Shown here one piece after another: positions 27,051-37,800 of a stretch of DNA of 55,299 bases. The stretch comes from Bacteroidota bacterium (GTDB lineage: Bacteria; Bacteroidota; Bacteroidia; UBA7662; CANHCV01), in assembly GCA_947459245.1 (NCBI GenBank), contig CANHCV010000010.1, positions 1 through 55,299 of the forward strand, given 5' to 3'. The notes below the pieces were generated by a model. It had not been told where the DNA came from and ran no database searches. It saw only the letters and a program-made list of their open reading frames with translations. The position numbers and the translations under genes were made by a program. Numbering within the stretch: the first letter of the stretch is position 1; each line of letters begins with the position of its first letter.

Positions 27051-29342
27051 GTGAAAAAAATAGTTTTCTTCATTTCTGCAGCTGCCATTTGGTGGCTGCT
27101 TTTTTTTAGACTCGGCGAATCGCCTCGGTTGTTCAAGCTATTCATGTGGGCCGAGTCACCGCTTATCATCAAAATAACTTCTCCCGAAAAGCTTAACATT
27201 ATTAGCGAAACCAGCGGTAAAATTGAATTGAACGAGTTCGGAGTTCCACGAATTCAAGCTCAAAATGAAAATGACGCTGCGTATCTTTTGGGTTGGATGC
27301 ACGGATATGAACGCCGCTTTCAAATGGAAATGATCCGCAGAACCGTTCAGGGTACACTTTGCGAAGTTGTAGGAGAAAAAGCCCTTTCTTCAGATCTTTT
27401 TTGGAGAAGATTCCAATTTTCAAAAAAATGGAGAGCATGGTATGCTCAACAACCGAAGGCATTGAAATCTTATTTTCAAGCGTACGCCAAAGGAATCAAC
27501 GATCAATGGCAACAACAAAAAAACAGCGATAAACCCATTGAGTTTTTCATTTTAGATTTCGAACCGAACGAATTCCAAGAACAAGATTTGTTCTATTTGC
27601 TTCGGTACATGGATTATTCGTTGAATTACGATGAAGGAACTTTGGCCCTACAAGAAACTAAAAATCTGCTTCCCAAAGAAGTATTCGACTTGTTTTATCC
27701 CAAATCTCAACCCATTCAACATCCCGTTTTATCCAACCCTGTTTCCATCGAACATTTACATTCAAAGCAGGAGATGAATCAAACCATGGGATATTTCGCT
27801 CCGACCTCTGGGATAGATTGGATGGAACCATCGGGGAAAACGGAATCGGGATCCAACAATTGGGCCGTAGGGAAATGGAAAATGACCGAAGGCAATGCGG
27901 CCCTATCCAATGATCCCCATCTAAAATTGCAATTGCCCAACACCTGGTACGAAGCCATTGTGGAAACTCCATTGGGCAAAAAAGCTGGATTCACCCTTCC
28001 CGGCTCCCCCTTCATCATTAGCGGTAACAACGATTCCATTGCATGGGGAATTACCAATGCCACTTGGTCGTTAACCCACTTTTTTCCCGTTTCCCAAATT
28101 TCAAAAAATCGCGTTGCCATCAACCAAAAGGTTATCCCAACGCGATCTGAAAAAGAAATCATTGAAATTCGAGGGAATTCACCATTAGAAATTTCAGTTC
28201 AGCAGTGTAAATTTGGAATTATAGACACCCTTCGAGGCCAAAAATACCTCATTCAATGGATCGGAAATGCACCGGTAAAAGAAAGCAATGAAGCCCTCAC
28301 ATTTTGGGGATTGGAACACAGCAATTCGATTGAAGATGCAGAGAAAGCGCTTCAACACTATGGGCATCCGCCTCAAAATTTTGTTATCGCCGATCATTCT
28401 GGAAATGTGTTCCAAGCCACTTGCGGCTTCTTCGGTTCAACCTTTCCAACATTCCCCACGCCATGGATTAAAGCCCAAACGGTACTTAAGGAGAAAAACC
28501 CGACACGAGGATTTGTTTTTTCGGCTAATCAAGCACAATCCAGCCATTCCAGCATCCACGGAATATCGAACAGTTTTGCCCCGGAAGCCCGCGCGAAAGG
28601 AATCGAAAACGGATTGGGGAAACCTTCTTTAAGTCCACAAAATCTCATCGCTTTGCAAACCAAAACAGTGGATGAAGAATGGAGCGATTTTAAAGCTAGA
28701 TTCCTCTCTAAAATTCCTAGGAGCTATCCTGATTTGAAAAAAGAAATGACGAATTGGGATGGAGAAATGAGTGAATCATCGGTTCCAGCAGCCTTTTTTT
28801 CGGTTGTTCGAACTTTTTTGCACCGAGAATTGATTGCCACTTGTTTGGGAGATGTTCCATTCGCACCTCATTCGGATCATTTGAATGCGTTGCTTTTGCA
28901 ACATGAATGGGTCAAGGGGAAAAAACAACAAGAATCCGTTTCGAAAATTTGGGAGAAAAGCATGATTTTGGGGATTGATTCGTTGATTCGATTGAATGGG
29001 AAAAATTGGAGGAATTGGACGTACGGAAAAATCCACCAAGCTGACGTACAACACATCACCAAAATACCGGCGCTTGGTGCCGGAAAATGGGCCTTCAATG
29101 GTTCACCGAGAAGCGTAAATGTTTTGAGAATTGGAAAGGGAATTCACGGAGCATCCATGAGGAATACCGTAATTTTTAATCCATCAGGATTCATTCGATA
29201 CTCCATCAACTTTGGCGGCCAGAGTGGTAGATGCTTTTCTCCCCATTATATCGATCAAATTCAACCGTGGAGGGATGGATTGTACCGCAAACAAATCAGC
29301 TCAACCTTTAAATCAAGAATGGTTTATGAATTTCATCCTTAA
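27051..29342 (+). CDS. Penicillin acylase family protein (Ntn hydrolase)
   Basis: GVPRIQAQNENDAAYLLGWMHGYERRFQMEMIRRTVQGTLCEVVGEKAL...ESGSNNWAVGKWKMTEGNAALSNDPHLKLQLPNTWYEA (catalytic Ser); FNPSGFIRYSINFGGQSG; GTG start. Confidence 0.93.
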   Translation: MKKIVFFISAAAIWWLLFFRLGESPRLFKLFMWAESPLIIKITSPEKLNIISETSGKIELNEFGVPRIQAQNENDAAYLLGWMHGYERRFQMEMIRRTVQGTLCEVVGEKALSSDLFWRRFQFSKKWRAWYAQQPKALKSYFQAYAKGINDQWQQQKNSDKPIEFFILDFEPNEFQEQDLFYLLRYMDYSLNYDEGTLALQETKNLLPKEVFDLFYPKSQPIQHPVLSNPVSIEHLHSKQEMNQTMGYFAPTSGIDWMEPSGKTESGSNNWAVGKWKMTEGNAALSNDPHLKLQLPNTWYEAIVETPLGKKAGFTLPGSPFIISGNNDSIAWGITNATWSLTHFFPVSQISKNRVAINQKVIPTRSEKEIIEIRGNSPLEISVQQCKFGIIDTLRGQKYLIQWIGNAPVKESNEALTFWGLEHSNSIEDAEKALQHYGHPPQNFVIADHSGNVFQATCGFFGSTFPTFPTPWIKAQTVLKEKNPTRGFVFSANQAQSSHSSIHGISNSFAPEARAKGIENGLGKPSLSPQNLIALQTKTVDEEWSDFKARFLSKIPRSYPDLKKEMTNWDGEMSESSVPAAFFSVVRTFLHRELIATCLGDVPFAPHSDHLNALLLQHEWVKGKKQQESVSKIWEKSMILGIDSLIRLNGKNWRNWTYGKIHQADVQHITKIPALGAGKWAFNGSPRSVNVLRIGKGIHGASMRNTVIFNPSGFIRYSINFGGQSGRCFSPHYIDQIQPWRDGLYRKQISSTFKSRMVYEFHP

Positions 29343-29688
29343 ACACCGGGTTTTTATGTTTTGGCTGATCCAAATTCTAATTTTTGCTTCGGTTTATCAA
29401 TTCTTTCCTTCTTGGATAACCACGCTCGTTGCTGCAATTCTTGCAGGAGTTCTTCGTACCAATCCGTGGAGTTGGTGGAAAACCCCACTGGCTCATGTTT
29501 TGGGTTTAGTTCTCGGGGCTACCCATGATCATTTATGGAACGTTGCCGAAGTGGTTGCCTCCATTGTTGGGATGCCCTACCCTTCCCTTTACATTGCTAC
29601 GGTTGTTGTGATAACCACGTTGGTTGTTTCGTTAACCTCGCATGCCGTTTGGCTTTGGATGCCTCATCGAAAGGAGAAAGAATCGTGA
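29326..29688 (+). CDS. Small integral membrane protein (about 3 TM)
   Basis: Hydrophobic segments FMFWLIQILIFASVYQFF, TTLVAAILAGVL, PLAHVLGLVLGA, LYIATVVVITTLVVSL; start ATG at 29326. Confidence 0.65.
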   Translation: MNFILKHRVFMFWLIQILIFASVYQFFPSWITTLVAAILAGVLRTNPWSWWKTPLAHVLGLVLGATHDHLWNVAEVVASIVGMPYPSLYIATVVVITTLVVSLTSHAVWLWMPHRKEKES

Positions 29689-29825
29689 GAAAGCTATTGA
29701 TTTTCATCTTGATGGCTGGAATGTTGGCAGGATGTGCCAGTACCCACAAAGGAAAAAGCGCCAAAAAGAAGAACGATTGTGGGTGCCCAACGTTCTCCGG
29801 TCAACCTCAAAAAAAGCGCCGCTAG
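29685..29825 (+). CDS. 46-aa lipoprotein with a CGCP motif
   Basis: (GTG)RKLLIFILMAGMLAGCASTHKGKSAKKKNDCGCPTFSGQPQKKRR; lipobox LAGC; start overlaps the preceding stop (GTGA). Confidence 0.65.
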   Translation: MRKLLIFILMAGMLAGCASTHKGKSAKKKNDCGCPTFSGQPQKKRR

Positions 29826-29830
29826 GGAAA

Positions 29831-29857
29831 AATTATTTAGAAAGTTTCCAAATAATT
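29831..29857. promoter_or_regulatory. 27-bp near-perfect palindrome upstream of feoA (operator candidate)
   Basis: AATTATTTAGAAA-G-TTTCCAAATAATT: 12 of 13 arm positions pair. Confidence 0.6.
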
Positions 29858-29871
29858 CCGACTTTTGCAAC

Positions 29872-30102
29872 ATGAAATTAACCGATTTAAAAATGGGTCA
29901 AAAGGCAACCATTGTGAGCATTGATGACGCTATTTTTTCAAATCGTTTATTGGAGATGGGGTGCCTTCCCGGAGAAGAATTGGAGGTGATCCATTGTGCT
30001 CCTTATGGTGATCCCATTGCCATTAAAATTCTCGGTTATTCCTTGGCTCTTCGCAAGTCGGAAGCAGAAACGATTGAAGTATTACCAACCGAATTGGCAT
30101 GA
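29872..30102 (+). CDS. feoA: Ferrous iron transport protein A (SH3-like)
   Basis: MKLTDLKMGQKATIVSIDDAIFSNRLLEMGCLPGEELEVIHCAPYGDPIAIKILGYSLALRKSEAETIEV. Confidence 0.93.
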   Translation: MKLTDLKMGQKATIVSIDDAIFSNRLLEMGCLPGEELEVIHCAPYGDPIAIKILGYSLALRKSEAETIEVLPTELA

Positions 30103-32057
30103 AAAAGATTGCTTTGGTTGGAAATCCCAATTGCGGAAAAACTTCCATTTTCAACATATTAACCGGATTAAAACAAAAGGTTGGCAATTATCCAGGTGTA
30201 ACGGTTGAAAAGAAAACCGGAACGTTTTCCGCCCAAGGAGAATCGTACACCTTGGAAGATTTACCTGGTTTATACAGCTTGCATCCATCCTCTCCCGACG
30301 AGGAAATCACCACCCGCAGTTTACTGGAGGAAACTCCCCATGTGGTTATGATTGTGGGTGATGCCACCACCATGAAGCGAAATCTTCTTCTCATAACCCA
30401 GGCCATCGATTTAGGCATTCCTTCCATGTTGGTGCTCACCATGGCCGACGTTGCCGAAAAAGAGGGAATTGTGATCGATACCGATCGAATGGAGGAACTC
30501 CTTGGTATTCCAGTGGTGCTCATGAATGCACGTCAATCGGATTCGCTTTTGTGGTTAAAAAACACCATCAAACAAGCTAAAATTGGGAAAATTCGCATAT
30601 CCTCCTGCGGAGATCAGACCACTTACCGCGATTTTCTTAAAAGTTCTTTGGAAGATAACGGAGAAGAAACCCGCAAAGCCAAATCGCTTGAAGTTCTCGA
30701 TCGGTATAAAATCATTGCTGGATTAATCAAAAAAATTGAAAAACACCAAGAAGTAACAAGAAGAATTAAGTCATCCACCTTAGACCGATGGATCCTTCAT
30801 CCTTTCTGGGGGTATGTAATTTTTATTTTGATTTTCTTCCTTCAATTTCAATTGATCTTCTCGGTTTCGAGTTACCCAATGGACTGGATTGAAACAGGGT
30901 TTTCGTTGGTTTCGGATAAAATCAGTGATTTATTACCCAATACTTGGTGGAGTGATTTAATCACGAACGGATTGTTAAGCGGAATTGGGGGCATCGTTGT
31001 CTTTGTTCCTCAAATTGCCTTGCTGTTTTTCTTTCTGAGCATCTTGGAAGAAAGCGGTTACATGGCTCGAGTAAGTTTTCTTTTGGATCGCACCCTTCGT
31101 CGTTTCGGGTTAAATGGAAAATCCATTGTTCCGCTTTCAAGTGGGATGGCATGTGCGGTTCCGGCCATCATGAGTACGAGAAATATCGGGAGTTGGAAAG
31201 AGCGGATCATTACCATTTTGGTTACCCCTCTGATGAGTTGTTCAGCTCGTTTGCCGGTTTACACCGTTTTGATTGGACTTTTTTCCCAAACGGAAGAACA
31301 ATCATGGTGGATTTTCGACTATCGTGGCATGATGCTTACGCTTTTTTATTTGTTGGGAATTGTTGCCTCATTATTGATGGCTTGGGTATTTCATTTTTTT
31401 ATTAAGGACCGAAGCATATCGTTTTTTATTTTAGAATTGCCCATTTTTCAAAAACCGAGGTGGAAAAACGTATTTCAAAATGTTTTCGACAAATCGATGA
31501 GTTTTGTTGGTGGAGCAGGAAAAGTGATTTTATTGATTTCGTTAATTCTGTGGGTTTTGCAAAGTTTTGGGCCGAGCGACCGCTTCCAAGAACTGAAAAA
31601 CACAACGGCCAAAAATGAACAACAGGCCCTGCAAATTGCCAAAGAAAAATTAGAACTCTCGTACGCAGGGCAATTGGGGAAATCCATCGAACCCATCATT
31701 CAACCGCTCGGTTTTGATTGGAAAATTGGGATCAGCCTCATCACCTCTTTTGCGGCTCGTGAAGTGTTTGTTGGAACCATGAGTACCATTTATGCATTGG
31801 AAGAAACCGATCATGCCGAGAAATCACTCACCGAGCAACTTCGAAATGAAATCAATCCCGTAACCGGGAAACGGGTGTATTCGGAAGCAACCGTGTGGTC
31901 TTTGCTCATTTTCTACGCTTTCGCTATGCAATGCATGAGCACCCTAGCGGTTACGAAAAAAGAAACCAATTCTTGGAAATGGCCCCTCATTCAACTCGGG
32001 TATTTAACGGCTTTGGCGTACCTTAGTTCTTTATTGGTTTACCAATGGCTAGCATAA
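30099..32057 (+). CDS. feoB: Ferrous iron transport protein B
   Basis: GNPNCGKTSIFNILTGLKQKVGNYPGVTVEKKTG...DLPGLYSLHPSSPDEEITTRSLL; TM region with SGMACAVPAIMSTRNI and SCSARLPVYTVLIG. Confidence 0.96.
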   Translation: MKKIALVGNPNCGKTSIFNILTGLKQKVGNYPGVTVEKKTGTFSAQGESYTLEDLPGLYSLHPSSPDEEITTRSLLEETPHVVMIVGDATTMKRNLLLITQAIDLGIPSMLVLTMADVAEKEGIVIDTDRMEELLGIPVVLMNARQSDSLLWLKNTIKQAKIGKIRISSCGDQTTYRDFLKSSLEDNGEETRKAKSLEVLDRYKIIAGLIKKIEKHQEVTRRIKSSTLDRWILHPFWGYVIFILIFFLQFQLIFSVSSYPMDWIETGFSLVSDKISDLLPNTWWSDLITNGLLSGIGGIVVFVPQIALLFFFLSILEESGYMARVSFLLDRTLRRFGLNGKSIVPLSSGMACAVPAIMSTRNIGSWKERIITILVTPLMSCSARLPVYTVLIGLFSQTEEQSWWIFDYRGMMLTLFYLLGIVASLLMAWVFHFFIKDRSISFFILELPIFQKPRWKNVFQNVFDKSMSFVGGAGKVILLISLILWVLQSFGPSDRFQELKNTTAKNEQQALQIAKEKLELSYAGQLGKSIEPIIQPLGFDWKIGISLITSFAAREVFVGTMSTIYALEETDHAEKSLTEQLRNEINPVTGKRVYSEATVWSLLIFYAFAMQCMSTLAVTKKETNSWKWPLIQLGYLTALAYLSSLLVYQWLA

Positions 32058-32680
32058 GCATCGAAAAACTGCGAAAAGGATTATCGCCCTATCTTCCTCC
32101 CATAACCATTGAACCCCTCGTAAAACTCATTTACGACCACCAAATTTCCATTCGAATTACCAAGGAACGAAGCACCAAATTGGGCGATTATCGACCGCCA
32201 TTCAACGGAAAGGGCCATCAAATTTCCATCAATGGAACTTTAAATTCTTACCAATTCTTGGTCACTCTTCTGCACGAAATTGCACACTGTTTCACTTTCA
32301 TTCAGTTTAAGAATTCGGTTCCACCCCACGGGCAAGAATGGAAAAACCAATTCAAAATCATGTTGGAGCCCTTCATCAAACACCACATTTTTCCCCACGA
32401 CATTGAATTGGCTTTGCAGAAACATTTGAAAAGCGTCAAAGCATCCAGCTGTTCCGATCCACACCTTTTAATGGTCTTAAAATCTTACGACGAACGAAAA
32501 GAAGATCATCCATTTGTTCATTTGGAATCGCTCCCAATTCATTCCAAATTTGAATTCCGAGATAAAATTTACGAAAAAGGAGAAAAAAGACGCACCAGAA
32601 TCGTTTGTACCGAACAATCATCAGGCAAACAGTTTCTTTTCCATCCAATAGCCGAGGTAATCCCTATTTTTGCACCATGA
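32045..32680 (+). CDS. SprT-like zinc metallopeptidase-domain protein
   Basis: FLVTLLHEIAHCFTFIQFKNSVPPHGQEWKNQFKIML: HExxH plus downstream H, SprT pattern. Confidence 0.85.
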   Translation: MASISIEKLRKGLSPYLPPITIEPLVKLIYDHQISIRITKERSTKLGDYRPPFNGKGHQISINGTLNSYQFLVTLLHEIAHCFTFIQFKNSVPPHGQEWKNQFKIMLEPFIKHHIFPHDIELALQKHLKSVKASSCSDPHLLMVLKSYDERKEDHPFVHLESLPIHSKFEFRDKIYEKGEKRRTRIVCTEQSSGKQFLFHPIAEVIPIFAP

Positions 32681-33801
32681 AAATTCTGATTCTTTCTTCC
32701 GAATTTCCACCCAACGTTGGCGGAATTGGGAATCACGGTTATAACGTAGCCTTGAATTTGTCGAAAAACGGACATGAGATTCTGGTTATTGCAGATTCGT
32801 TGACGCAGACGAAAGAAAATCTAAGGGAATTTGAGCAGCTACAACCATTTCAAATTCAGTGGATCCCCAGGAGTCCCTTCGTTATTTTAACCTATCTCCA
32901 TCGAATTTTCAAAGCAATTCAGCACCAAAAAAATTACGATGTTATTCTTTGCAGTGGCAAATTTTCACTTTGGACGGGCGCACTTCTTCACCTAATAAAA
33001 GGACGAAAGGCCCTTTTTGCGGTGGTGCATGGAAGCGAATTGGATTTGAAAAACAAGTGGCTAAAGAAATTAACCACCTGGAGTTTGTCAAAAATGGCAG
33101 AAATCATTTCGGTTTCTCGGTATACAGCTCAATTCATCCCTCAAAACATTCAAAATCAGAAACCCATCACCATCGTTCCCAATGGCATTACTTCGGATGA
33201 ATTTCAATTTGAGCTTCAACAGCCGCAGAAGAAACTCATGGGAAATCCTTCCATCATTACCCTCGGAAATGTTAGTCAGCGAAAGGGACAGATGAATGTC
33301 ATTCAGGCACTTCCGATGCTATTGCAACGCTTTCCGTCCATTCATTACCACATTGTAGGCAAACCATCGGAACGCAGTAGCATGGAGAAAAAGGCTCAGG
33401 AATTGGGAGTTGCCTCTCATCTTACATTTCATGGCATGGTGTCGAGAGAAGAGCTCATGGAAAAATTACACGGAAGCGATATCAAAGCCATGCTCAGCGA
33501 TCATACCCCAAGCGGAAGTTTCGAAGGTTTCGGAATTGCAGTATTGGAAGCGAATATTTTTGGAGTACCTGCCATAGGAAGCAGCAATTCAGGCATCGCA
33601 GATGCCATCGATCAAGGGAAAACCGGATTTTTAATCGATCAAAAAAACAGTTCTGAATTGGCTGAAGCCATCGAGGAAATCATGACTCATTATTCCGATT
33701 TTTCAACTTCTGCCCGCGATTGGGCAAAAAAGCACGATTGGTCGACCCTGATTCAATCGTATGAAGCCATTGCGTTGAGAACTGCCTCCAGGGACAAATA
33801 G
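32677..33801 (+). CDS. Glycosyltransferase family 4 protein
   Basis: MKILILSSEFPPNVGGIGNHGYNVALNLSKNGHEI...FEGFGIAVLEANIFGVPAIGSSNSGIADAI. Confidence 0.92.
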   Translation: MKILILSSEFPPNVGGIGNHGYNVALNLSKNGHEILVIADSLTQTKENLREFEQLQPFQIQWIPRSPFVILTYLHRIFKAIQHQKNYDVILCSGKFSLWTGALLHLIKGRKALFAVVHGSELDLKNKWLKKLTTWSLSKMAEIISVSRYTAQFIPQNIQNQKPITIVPNGITSDEFQFELQQPQKKLMGNPSIITLGNVSQRKGQMNVIQALPMLLQRFPSIHYHIVGKPSERSSMEKKAQELGVASHLTFHGMVSREELMEKLHGSDIKAMLSDHTPSGSFEGFGIAVLEANIFGVPAIGSSNSGIADAIDQGKTGFLIDQKNSSELAEAIEEIMTHYSDFSTSARDWAKKHDWSTLIQSYEAIALRTASRDK

Positions 33802-34820
33802 TTCATGCAGGTACAGGGGCGATCCCGCTTCCCTAAACACTTCGTGCACGATTTCGAAGGGTATAAAATGATTTGATTTGGGTTTTCTGGATGTGCCCAT
33901 TTCCCTCGATAATCGCTATTCCCAAACAAAACGATGTTATCCTTTTTCAATAAATTCGCCAAATGAACCACTCCAGAATCGGCGCCAATCACCATTTTTG
34001 ATTGACTCACAAGCGAATGCAAAGCAGGGATAGAAACGTGCTCAAACCTCCCCCAGCCCCATTTTTGAATCCACTCTTCCGCTTTAATCCGATCGCCTTT
34101 CCCTCCAACAATCACGATGGGCATGGATTGTTTTTTCTGGATTTCTATACCAAGTCGAATCCAATTTTCATCGGGCCAAGCATTGGCCACCCCTTTGGTA
34201 AACGGTGCGAAAACAAGGTATTCTCCAACGGGGTGCTTCAATTCAACGGGATCTGATGAAATAGGCAAAACGTCCAAATTTTCAATTTTGGCTAAATTCA
34301 AATCGGTTAATAACCGATCTAAACGATTCAATTCCGATGGAAATGAAGATCTTGATAAACATCGCTTCGCCAAAAAAGTGGTTTCTTTTCTCCATCCTCC
34401 GGCACGTTTTATTCCTGCCATTTTCATCAACACCATGGAAACGATATTCCATTTGAGGGATGCGCTGTAGGGCATCAAGTCGATCAGGTGGTGGATGCGG
34501 TTTTCTTTTATTTTTTGAATGAGTTGGCTCAACGTCCAATTCGAGCGATCCCAAATTTCATCAGCAACGCCATCTTGGAGGTAATCTTTAAAATGAATTC
34601 CGGGAATTCCATCGTTGTGCGAAACGAGAATGATGGTAGCGTTGGGGAAATTTTGACGAATTCGAACCAAGGATGCCAGGGAAAGAAGGCCATCTCCCAA
34701 ATGAGCATCGCGCCAAACGAGAAGGGGTATGGGCTGTTCTGTTGGCGCGATTGGACGAAAGAAGATCTTTTGAAACGTGTTTAAAACCAGTCGGTACCAC
34801 CACAACAAAAACACCTTCAT
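33753..34820 (-). CDS. Glycosyltransferase family 9 (heptosyltransferase-like)
   Basis: VWRDAHLGDGLLSLASLVRIRQNFPNATIILV...VFAPFTKGVANAWPDENWIRL...MVIGADSGVVHLANLLKKDNIVLFG. Confidence 0.88.
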   Translation of the reverse strand: MKVFLLWWYRLVLNTFQKIFFRPIAPTEQPIPLLVWRDAHLGDGLLSLASLVRIRQNFPNATIILVSHNDGIPGIHFKDYLQDGVADEIWDRSNWTLSQLIQKIKENRIHHLIDLMPYSASLKWNIVSMVLMKMAGIKRAGGWRKETTFLAKRCLSRSSFPSELNRLDRLLTDLNLAKIENLDVLPISSDPVELKHPVGEYLVFAPFTKGVANAWPDENWIRLGIEIQKKQSMPIVIVGGKGDRIKAEEWIQKWGWGRFEHVSIPALHSLVSQSKMVIGADSGVVHLANLLKKDNIVLFGNSDYRGKWAHPENPNQIILYPSKSCTKCLGKRDRPCTCMNYLSLEAVLNAMASYD

Positions 34821-37800
34821 CGCATCAAATAAAGTTTACCCATCCCATTTTTAAAGAATCGATCCCCTGAGGTTTTGAACTCATTCATCTTTTCTCCTTT
34901 TTGTTTTACCAAAACGCGGTAAAAGTACACCCCATTTCCAAGTCGATCGCCAAACTGATCTGTACCATCCCAAGCAAAAGAGGAAACGTTATGACCAATT
35001 CGAAGCGGGCCAATTTCACGTTGGGTTATTTCTCGAACCAAACGGCCAGAAATGGCATAAATCTGAATGGAAATTTCATCTGGAATTTCTGAACCCGTTA
35101 GGGTAAAAACAAATCGCGTTTGAGTAGTAAATGGATTGGGATAAGGGAAAAAATTGGAAATACTTGACTGATTGATCACTTGGAAGGTCGATTGGTACGA
35201 TACTTTCCCAGATGGATTTTCGGAATAGTCGAAACCTTCAACCTTTAACTCAAACAAACCATCGACCAGGTTTTTGGGAGAAAATGTCGCTTCCCCAACA
35301 TTGGTTTTTCCGGTATTCTCCCACTTCAACAAACCGCTTGCAAAATAGATGGGTTCAAAATCAAAGGCACCGGGAACCTTCAAGAACACTTTTAAATGAG
35401 TGGTATCGTTTAAACTAAAGAACGGATTCTCATCGGTTATTCTGAATTGAAAAATTGGATTGGGAGAAACGATTTCTTGATTAATGAGTGGCCGTTGATC
35501 CAATTCAACTTCAAGAAGCGGTGCTTTTCGATCTTTAATCACCACAAATCGATCTTTTGCGTAATTGTTCGATAAAATACGTTCTCCTTGTGCCTGATTA
35601 GGCAATACGCTTAACTCGATGGAATTTGAACCAGCCAACCCTTCCGTTGGAAACTTCTGTTTCAACCGAACCAATTGATTGGGAAGCAGGCTATCTAATT
35701 TTGAACTAAATACCTCCGTTGTTACTCGATTCGCATTGGTTATTCGGTAACGAATTTGATAGTCGGAAAGCACTTCATTACCAATATTCTTGAAAGCGTA
35801 CTCCATTTGAATGGAATCTCCTTCCTGGATGGAATCGGAATAGAAACGATAATAATCACCGGCCAACATGGTTCCTTCCAATAATGGCTGAAAATTAACA
35901 CTCCAAATTTTCAATTGGGGGGCACTAAAATCGGTTGGATCAATTCCTTCAAAAACCAATTTAATCTTCGGATACGCTTGGGCCGAAATTGATTTCAAAT
36001 AAATCATCGAATCCGTAGTCGGACCCAATAAATGAACCTCTTGTCCGGTAGAATCTATCCCAACAATGGATACAGAAACCGTGTCAAAAGTACTTTTAAA
36101 GGGATCAACTTTGATAGAATCCAGGGTATTCCAATCCCAAGTAAACGAATCCCATTCTTTTACCGGACCGATAGGAATACTGGTAATTCTACCTTTTGAA
36201 AATGGAATTTTTACTACCCGAGTTAATCCAAAAGTATCTAAACCTGCATTTGCAATATTCGTATCCAGCAAGGAACCAAAACTTGCTGTTCCGTAATTCC
36301 ATCCTTTTCGCCCAATTATTCCGATGGACATAGAGTCATTGGTAACTCCTCGAACCAAATTGGTATCTACCCCAATGGATGCCAACGCTTGCATCACCGA
36401 ATCATTCCAATTGTAAACTTGGATGAAGGGGCGGCTGGTGGATCCTGGATAATACGAAGAAACACAAACGAAATTTCCTTTTGGAATTGTTCGATTGATA
36501 TGGTCCACAAATCGAGTTCGATCGGCCGATAGCGACATGTTGAAAGCTGCGTAGGATCGGTAATTGGTGGTCGAACCACAAGCCAAATAGTAACTTGGTT
36601 CCAAGGTTTTACCATTAAAATCGGCAACAATCAAGTTACGACCAGAACAAACGCCTGCTCCGTTCACTGATCCCGAACCGGGTGGCTGTTTGCCAGAAAT
36701 GTAAAATCCGCGACCCGAAGTGGCAAAACGTTCCATTAATACTTTTAACTCTACCGATAGCGAATCATAAGCAAACATCCTGTTTACTGGATTAAAAATC
36801 AAACTATCCAAAGTAGTCGTTTTCCAATGTTCGGGATGGCTTTGACTCCAACCGGTTTTTTGGCCGATTAATCGGGTAAAGGTTCGGTTAATCCAGTAAC
36901 CTCCCGCCGTGTCGGGCAAATCGAGTTTCGCACGCATAAAAAACACCAAACTGTCCTGTAATCCAGAAATTGGAACATTCACTTCAATTAAATTATTCGG
37001 CGAAGATGGGAACAGACGCTGCCTAAATCCAGAATTAAAGGTGGGCAAGGTATCGATCTCTAAAATAACAGGGGTTGAAATGTTTTTTAGATCGGAATAT
37101 TGCAGAAGTATTTTCAAAGTATTCGTTCCTACAATATCAAAATCGGCAGGAGCAATAACAGTTATTCCATTTCCTGGAAGGAAATACTTGTATTGAACCC
37201 GATTGTTGATCCAATTATCCAGTTCATCCACTTCATTGAGAGAATCGAGAATGACCGTAAACTGATTGCTTCCTTGGTATTTTTGACCAGGAGATCGAAA
37301 CGTGTAGGAATAGAGACCTTTGTTGTAAGGAGGCTTGATACGAATTGGAATCCCGAAGGTATCAATGCCATTTTCAACCTTTCTTCCTACGTGAATATTG
37401 ATGCTATCATCCGTAGATCTTCCGGCATTATTGATCAAAATTTTCAAAGAAATGGAATCCATTAAAGCATTAGCAGGATCGGGATCCAAATAAACATCGC
37501 TGGATGAAATGGAAAAGTCTGGCTTTGGCGGGGAAAACAACCTCATAGCGGGATCACCCTGAAAAATCGCCTGTTGGATATGAATTTTTGCGTACTCTCC
37601 TCCAATTCCTTGAAAGCTTCGCATGGCATTCTGAAGATGAACCCCAACCGGTTGACCATAATTTCGTTGAACACTTCCAAAAAAACGTTTCGACAATTCA
37701 CCCAAATACGGAACAAGTCCCAAATAACTGTGCGCCAACCATCCAGAGGCGCCGATTTGGTTTGCCAAGGTGAATTTTTCGCCTAGAGAATTATCTTCAA

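Noticed and set aside
36909-37465. Plus-strand ORFs (95 and 121 aa) opposite the PorU2-like gene
   Set aside because: Antisense shadow ORFs inside a long, clearly coding minus-strand gene; no family resemblance, no start context.
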